In this document: piece after piece, positions 60,061 through 64,000 of the stretch
How the letters are laid out: every line of letters begins with the position of its first letter
How positions within the stretch are numbered: the stretch's first letter is position 1
Assembly (NCBI GenBank): GCA_934141555.1
Contig: CAKPCK010000002.1
Coordinates: 62,001 to 126,000 of the forward strand
Reading direction: 5' to 3'
DNA length: 64,000 nucleotides
Origin: an uncultured Clostridia bacterium
Lineage (GTDB): Bacteria; Bacillota; Clostridia; TANB77; CAG-508
The notes under the pieces: generated by a model
Seen by the model: only the letters and a program-made list of their open reading frames with translations
Told to the model about the DNA's origin: nothing
The model's database searches: none
Position numbers and translations under genes: made by a program

Positions 60061-63027
60061 TTATTCTACACTTTTCAAACTTTCAATCATATCTATCTTT
60101 TTCAAGATAAAATGTATAATTTTATTTACTATAAATGAGAAACTTGCAGTTATTAGAGCTGACCATATATAACTTGATGTTAAAATATTTCTTGTAAATC
60201 TCAACCTGTCTATTTCTATACTTGAAATAATTGCAGATGTTAAAAATGTTCCAAAAACTAATCCAAGCGCAATTCCTATAATTGTAAATATAACATTTTC
60301 TTTATTTATATAATTATCTACTTCTTTATCATAAAATCCTAAAACTTTAAGTGTAGCAATTTCTCTTTGTCTTTCTCCAATATTTATATTGGCTAAATTA
60401 TATAATACAACAAAATCCAGCATTGCAGAAGTAACAATTAATACAACTACAACATAATTCATTGTATTTAACATATCACTAATTGCTTTTACAAAAGTTG
60501 ACATTACAGATACTGAAGCAACTCCATCAAAATTCAAAATATCTTCAGATATTTTACTTTGAATATCTTTGTCATCTGTTTTCAAATTAACCCAAATCAT
60601 ATTTGTTTTATATTTTCCAACTTCTGATTCATATAATTCTTTTGAAATAATAATATAATGATCAACATAGTTTTTAGTTATTCCTACAACCTTAAATTTA
60701 TATTCTATATCATCACTACTTTTTACTGTTATTTCATCATCTTTTTTTATTCCAAATTCATCTGCTAATTTATCTGTAATAATAACTCCCTCATTAGAAA
60801 TCTCTAAGTCCTCTCCTGTTTTTGCATCTTTTAAATTACAAACTTCATTAAATTTTTCTGATGTATTTGGAACAAATACTGTTACACTATAATTTAATTT
60901 ATCATTACTTACTGTTACTGAACTTGCATATAATTCTTTTGAAATTTCAACATTATCATTATTTTGTAAATATTCATTAATTTGTTTTAATCCATCTGTA
61001 TTTGATAATGTTATTGATGTATCATATTTAAATACTTCTCCAAATTGTAAATTTGGTATATCTATAACAGAATCTCTTATTCCAAATCCAGCTAACATAA
61101 GTCCTGTGCAACCTGCAATTCCTATTATTGTTATTAATGCTCTCTTTTTATATCTAAATATATTCCTTATTGTTACTTTTTGTGAAAAATTAAATTTTTT
61201 CCATAAGAAAGTAATTCTTTCCATGAAAATTCTTTTTCCGTTTTTTGGTGCTTTAGGTCTCATTAATACAGATGGCATTTCTTTTAATTCTCTATATGCT
61301 ACTATTAATGTTGCACCACCTATACATATAAATGCAATTAATATACCCATTAATCCAATTGACAATCTATATGTCATATAAAAATGTGGCATTGTATATA
61401 CCATTGAATATAATGTCCATACAATTTTAGGTAATATGTAAAAACATATTGTCATTCCTAAAAATCCACCTATTATACATGCTAAAAATGCGTATAAAAT
61501 ATATTTTGAAATTATTTGTAAATTTGTATATCCTAATGCTTTTAGTGTTCCTATTTCTATTCTTTCTTCTTCTATCATTCTTGTCATAGATGTCAAACTT
61601 ATTAGTATTGCTACTAAATAGAATATTACTGGAAATATTTTTGAAATGTTTTTCATTGTCTTTATTGCGTCAAATATATTTGAATATCCTGTATTATCTG
61701 TTCTATCTTGTATGTACCATTTGGCCTTTTCTATTTTTGCAACATCTGCTCTTGCATCATCTATTTTGATTTGTGCATCTGCTAATTTTTCTTCTGCTTC
61801 TGCTTTTTTGTCATTATATTCTTGTTCATTTTCTTCAAGTTCTTTTCTAGCATCTTTAATCTTTTTTCTTCCATTCTCAATTTCTTTTCTTCCACTTGTT
61901 ATTTGATTGTTTGCTGTATTTTTTTGTGTTTCAAGTTCTTCTTTTTGCTTTTGAATTTGTTCTTTTTGAACAGTTATTTCAGGTGTTTCCATTCCTATTT
62001 GTGCGATCATTGCATTTATTTGATTTTCATATTGCTCTATTTGTTGTTCTGCTGTTTCAAACTGTTTAGCTACATCTTTTTCTTTTTGGTTTAATTCTTT
62101 TTCTGATTTATTTAACTTATTTTCTGAATTATCTAATTCATTTTTTGCATCATTTATCTTTTGTTCAGCATCTGATAGTTCTTGGTCTGCTTCTGCTTTT
62201 TTATCATCATATTCTTTTTGTGCATCATCAATTTTTTTATTTGCATCATTTACTAATGAATTATATCTAGCTTCTTGTCTTTCTTCTTTTATCTCTTCTA
62301 TTTTTTGAATAACTGGATTCACAACTGCTAAATATTCATCACTATTTGTTACAAGTTCTTTTGCACCTTTTACTTGTACTGCAATTTCTGTATAATACTC
62401 TAAATTTATTACATCTTCTTTACAATATATGTATAATGATATACTTCCACTTCCAAGTGATGATGAGCCTCTTTCACTTGATATGTATAATGGTGAATCT
62501 ACTATTCCTACAATTTTTAGTTCTTTTTGTGTAAATATTGGATTATCATTTTCATCTAAGTCTTCATTTTCTATTTTTATTATTTTTCCTATATTTTCTT
62601 CTGAACTTCCAAAATATGAATACTTTTCATCTAATAAACATTCATCTGAATTTTCTGGTAATCTTCCATAAATAACTTCTGGTTTATTTATATTTTCATT
62701 ATATTCTATTACTTTACATATACTTTCTTTATCATTTAAATTTATAAATGTGTCTTTTGATTGTATTCCATAAGCATTTTCTACACCATCTATTTCTTTT
62801 ATTGCATTTATATCTTCATCTGTTAATCCTAATGTTGATATAACATCAATGTCATACATATTACTTTTATCTACATATTTATCTAAGCTGTCTTGCATAT
62901 CTGGACTACATGCTACAAGTCCTGCATAAAATCCTACTCCAAGAAATGCCATTATTAAAATTGAAAGAAAACGTCTTTTGGTTTTACTTATTTCTTTAAA
63001 ACTATTTTTTATCAATGATTTTTTCAT
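60061..63027 (-). CDS. FtsX-type ABC permease with long extracytoplasmic coiled coil
   Basis: A 988-residue permease. An N-terminal helix (about 18-38) leads to a MacB-like extracellular domain, then an Asp/Glu/Lys/Gln-rich coiled coil of about 165 residues (about 255-420). Three FtsX helices (about 465-590), a second linking helix, a second extracytoplasmic domain and three more helices (about 835-970) follow. The coupling motifs are IGTLKALGYTNLQIISK and IATLKVLGFYDKEVD. Permeases of this kind, with coiled coils, act in envelope remodelling or peptide export. It forms an operon with the ATPase at 63123 and ends at a good terminator. Confidence 0.9.
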   Translation of the reverse strand: MKKSLIKNSFKEISKTKRRFLSILIMAFLGVGFYAGLVACSPDMQDSLDKYVDKSNMYDIDVISTLGLTDEDINAIKEIDGVENAYGIQSKDTFINLNDKESICKVIEYNENINKPEVIYGRLPENSDECLLDEKYSYFGSSEENIGKIIKIENEDLDENDNPIFTQKELKIVGIVDSPLYISSERGSSSLGSGSISLYIYCKEDVINLEYYTEIAVQVKGAKELVTNSDEYLAVVNPVIQKIEEIKEERQEARYNSLVNDANKKIDDAQKEYDDKKAEADQELSDAEQKINDAKNELDNSENKLNKSEKELNQKEKDVAKQFETAEQQIEQYENQINAMIAQIGMETPEITVQKEQIQKQKEELETQKNTANNQITSGRKEIENGRKKIKDARKELEENEQEYNDKKAEAEEKLADAQIKIDDARADVAKIEKAKWYIQDRTDNTGYSNIFDAIKTMKNISKIFPVIFYLVAILISLTSMTRMIEEERIEIGTLKALGYTNLQIISKYILYAFLACIIGGFLGMTICFYILPKIVWTLYSMVYTMPHFYMTYRLSIGLMGILIAFICIGGATLIVAYRELKEMPSVLMRPKAPKNGKRIFMERITFLWKKFNFSQKVTIRNIFRYKKRALITIIGIAGCTGLMLAGFGIRDSVIDIPNLQFGEVFKYDTSITLSNTDGLKQINEYLQNNDNVEISKELYASSVTVSNDKLNYSVTVFVPNTSEKFNEVCNLKDAKTGEDLEISNEGVIITDKLADEFGIKKDDEITVKSSDDIEYKFKVVGITKNYVDHYIIISKELYESEVGKYKTNMIWVNLKTDDKDIQSKISEDILNFDGVASVSVMSTFVKAISDMLNTMNYVVVVLIVTSAMLDFVVLYNLANINIGERQREIATLKVLGFYDKEVDNYINKENVIFTIIGIALGLVFGTFLTSAIISSIEIDRLRFTRNILTSSYIWSALITASFSFIVNKIIHFILKKIDMIESLKSVE

Positions 63028-63122
63028 TTTTATTTCATTCCTTCCTAAAGGTACATTTCTAGTTGTAAAATAGTTGAATTTTTTACTTAGTCAAAATTTC
63101 AATTATTTTTTAACCAGTTGCA

Positions 63123-63824
63123 TTACCATTCTATTTCATCAATAGATATTGGATTGTCATTTATTTCAATTTTTTCTGCTGTTCCATTTTTGAAATGTAT
63201 TACTTTATCTGCCATTGGTGCTATTGCTCCATTGTGTGTAATTATTGCAACTGTCATTTTTTCTTTTCTTGCCATTTCTTGTAATAGTTTTAAAATACTT
63301 TTCCCTGTCTTATAGTCTAATGCTCCTGTTGGCTCATCACATAATAATAGTTTGGGATTTTTTGCAATTGCTCTTGCTATTGCTACTCTTTGTTGCTCTC
63401 CTCCTGATAATTGTGCTGGAAAGTTATCTTTTCTATCTGATAATCCTACTTTTTCTAATATTTCATTTACATCTAAAGCATCTGAACATATTTGAGTTGC
63501 TAATTCTACATTTTCCTTAGCTGTTAGGTTTTGTACTAAATTATAGAATTGAAATACAAATCCTATGTCATTTCTTCTATATTCAATTAGTTTTTTATCA
63601 TTTAATTTTGTAATTTCTTTTCCATCAACTATTACTTCACCTGATGTTGCTTTATCCATTCCTCCTAATATATTTAATGTTGTTGTTTTTCCTGCTCCTG
63701 ATGGCCCTACTATTACTACAAGTTCTCCTTTTTCTATTTCAAAGTTTGTGTTATTTAATGCTTTTATTGTTACTTCTCCCATCTTGTATTCTTTGACAAT
63801 ATTTTTAAATTCTATATATGCCAT
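63123..63824 (-). CDS. ABC transporter ATPase, MacB/LolD type
   Basis: A 233-residue nucleotide-binding protein. Walker A is GPSGAGKTT, the Q-loop is FQFYNLV, the signature is [14 protein letters not shown], Walker B is [16 protein letters not shown], and the switch His is in [14 protein letters not shown]. All are intact. It is first in the operon with the coiled-coil FtsX permease 95 bp downstream. AAAGGAG supports the start. Confidence 0.94.
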   Translation of the reverse strand: MAYIEFKNIVKEYKMGEVTIKALNNTNFEIEKGELVVIVGPSGAGKTTTLNILGGMDKATSGEVIVDGKEITKLNDKKLIEYRRNDIGFVFQFYNLVQNLTAKENVELATQICSDALDVNEILEKVGLSDRKDNFPAQLSGGEQQRVAIARAIAKNPKLLLCDEPTGALDYKTGKSILKLLQEMARKEKMTVAIITHNGAIAPMADKVIHFKNGTAEKIEINDNPISIDEIEW

Positions 63825-63917
63825 ATGCTTTTCTCCTTTTTTTATTTTTCATTTGCATTTTATCATACTTTTATGAATTTTTCATGTATAATATAAAAAT
63901 AATTATTATTATGCAAA

Positions 63918-63955
63918 AAAACAGATAGAAACTCCAATGTAGTCTCTATCTGTTT
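63918..63955 (-). terminator. Terminator of a minus-strand unit entering from the right
   Basis: Arms AAACAGATAGA and TCTATCTGTTT, with a T-run after the hairpin on the minus strand. It terminates a gene mostly outside the window. Confidence 0.65.
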
Positions 63956-63965
63956 GGCTCAAAGC

Positions 63966-64000
63966 TTAAAGCTGTTTGGTTACAACTTCAATCTTTAGCA
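63966..64000 (-). CDS. Possible C-terminal end of an unidentified gene
   Basis: A minus-strand frame entering from the right window edge reads LKIEVVTKQL and stops at TAA (63968-63966), just before a terminator. Ten codons are too few to identify. Confidence 0.3.
   Translation of the reverse strand, partial: LKIEVVTKQL

Overview
This is an AT-rich (estimated by eye at well under 35% GC) bacterial chromosome segment. CotJA-CotJB-CotJC spore-coat genes, a BofC-like protein, a DacF/DacA-type D-Ala-D-Ala carboxypeptidase, a CIRCE-like heat-shock operator and strong AGGAGG ribosome binding sites point to a spore-forming, Gram-positive member of the Clostridia, probably an anaerobic gut-type lineage. 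The species cannot be named from the sequence. Most genes are on the minus strand.

Layout. 1-5.7 kb: a partial coiled-coil gene, TrmFO, a tRNA-Leu with an odd duplicated 3' end, a ClpE-like unfoldase and farnesyl diphosphate synthase. 5.8-9.3 kb: a compact SipW/TasA-type locus (two fibre-type subunits, a signal peptidase with a large membrane extension and a DUF5305-like protein). 9.6-17.9 kb: a gene with a paralogue at 41 kb, the cotJ operon, a two-component system with a hydrolase, and an FtsX/MacB-type ABC transporter. 18-42 kb: the main accessory locus, described below. 42-49.4 kb: an APH-Nudix fusion, a small zinc-ribbon membrane protein, a RhuM protein, SecA and a carboxypeptidase. 49.5-49.9 kb: tRNA-Gly, -Cys and -Met. 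49.9-56.4 kb: BofC-like, ComEC and SH3-NlpC/P60, then a zeta toxin/antitoxin/HAD cassette and Hsp20. 56.6-64 kb: a SWIM-SNF2 helicase and a second FtsX-type ABC transporter.

The main interest is 18-42 kb together with its satellite at 5.8-9.6 kb. These hold nine small secreted proteins with SipW-type signal peptides (TasA/camelysin-like), four signal peptidases of the ER/archaeal Ser-His type with an intact Ser and His, and two signal-peptidase-like proteins that have lost those catalytic residues. They also hold a giant beta-solenoid surface protein, now broken by two +1 frameshifts and carrying a 15-bp minisatellite stalk, a membrane-anchored McrB-like AAA+ ATPase with a DUF2357-like partner, and several uncharacterised coiled-coil or helical proteins. 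Two paralogous genes of unknown function sit divergently at the edge of each locus. Two of the promoter regions share TGTAAT boxes repeated every 11 bp, the layout typical of OmpR/PhoB-family response regulators. My inference is a coordinately controlled surface-fibre assembly system in which an AAA+ machine and inactive peptidase homologues take part. I know of no described system with this composition.

Limits: all family assignments come from motif recognition by eye, without database searches. The start codon was moved where a Shine-Dalgarno sequence clearly favoured an internal start.
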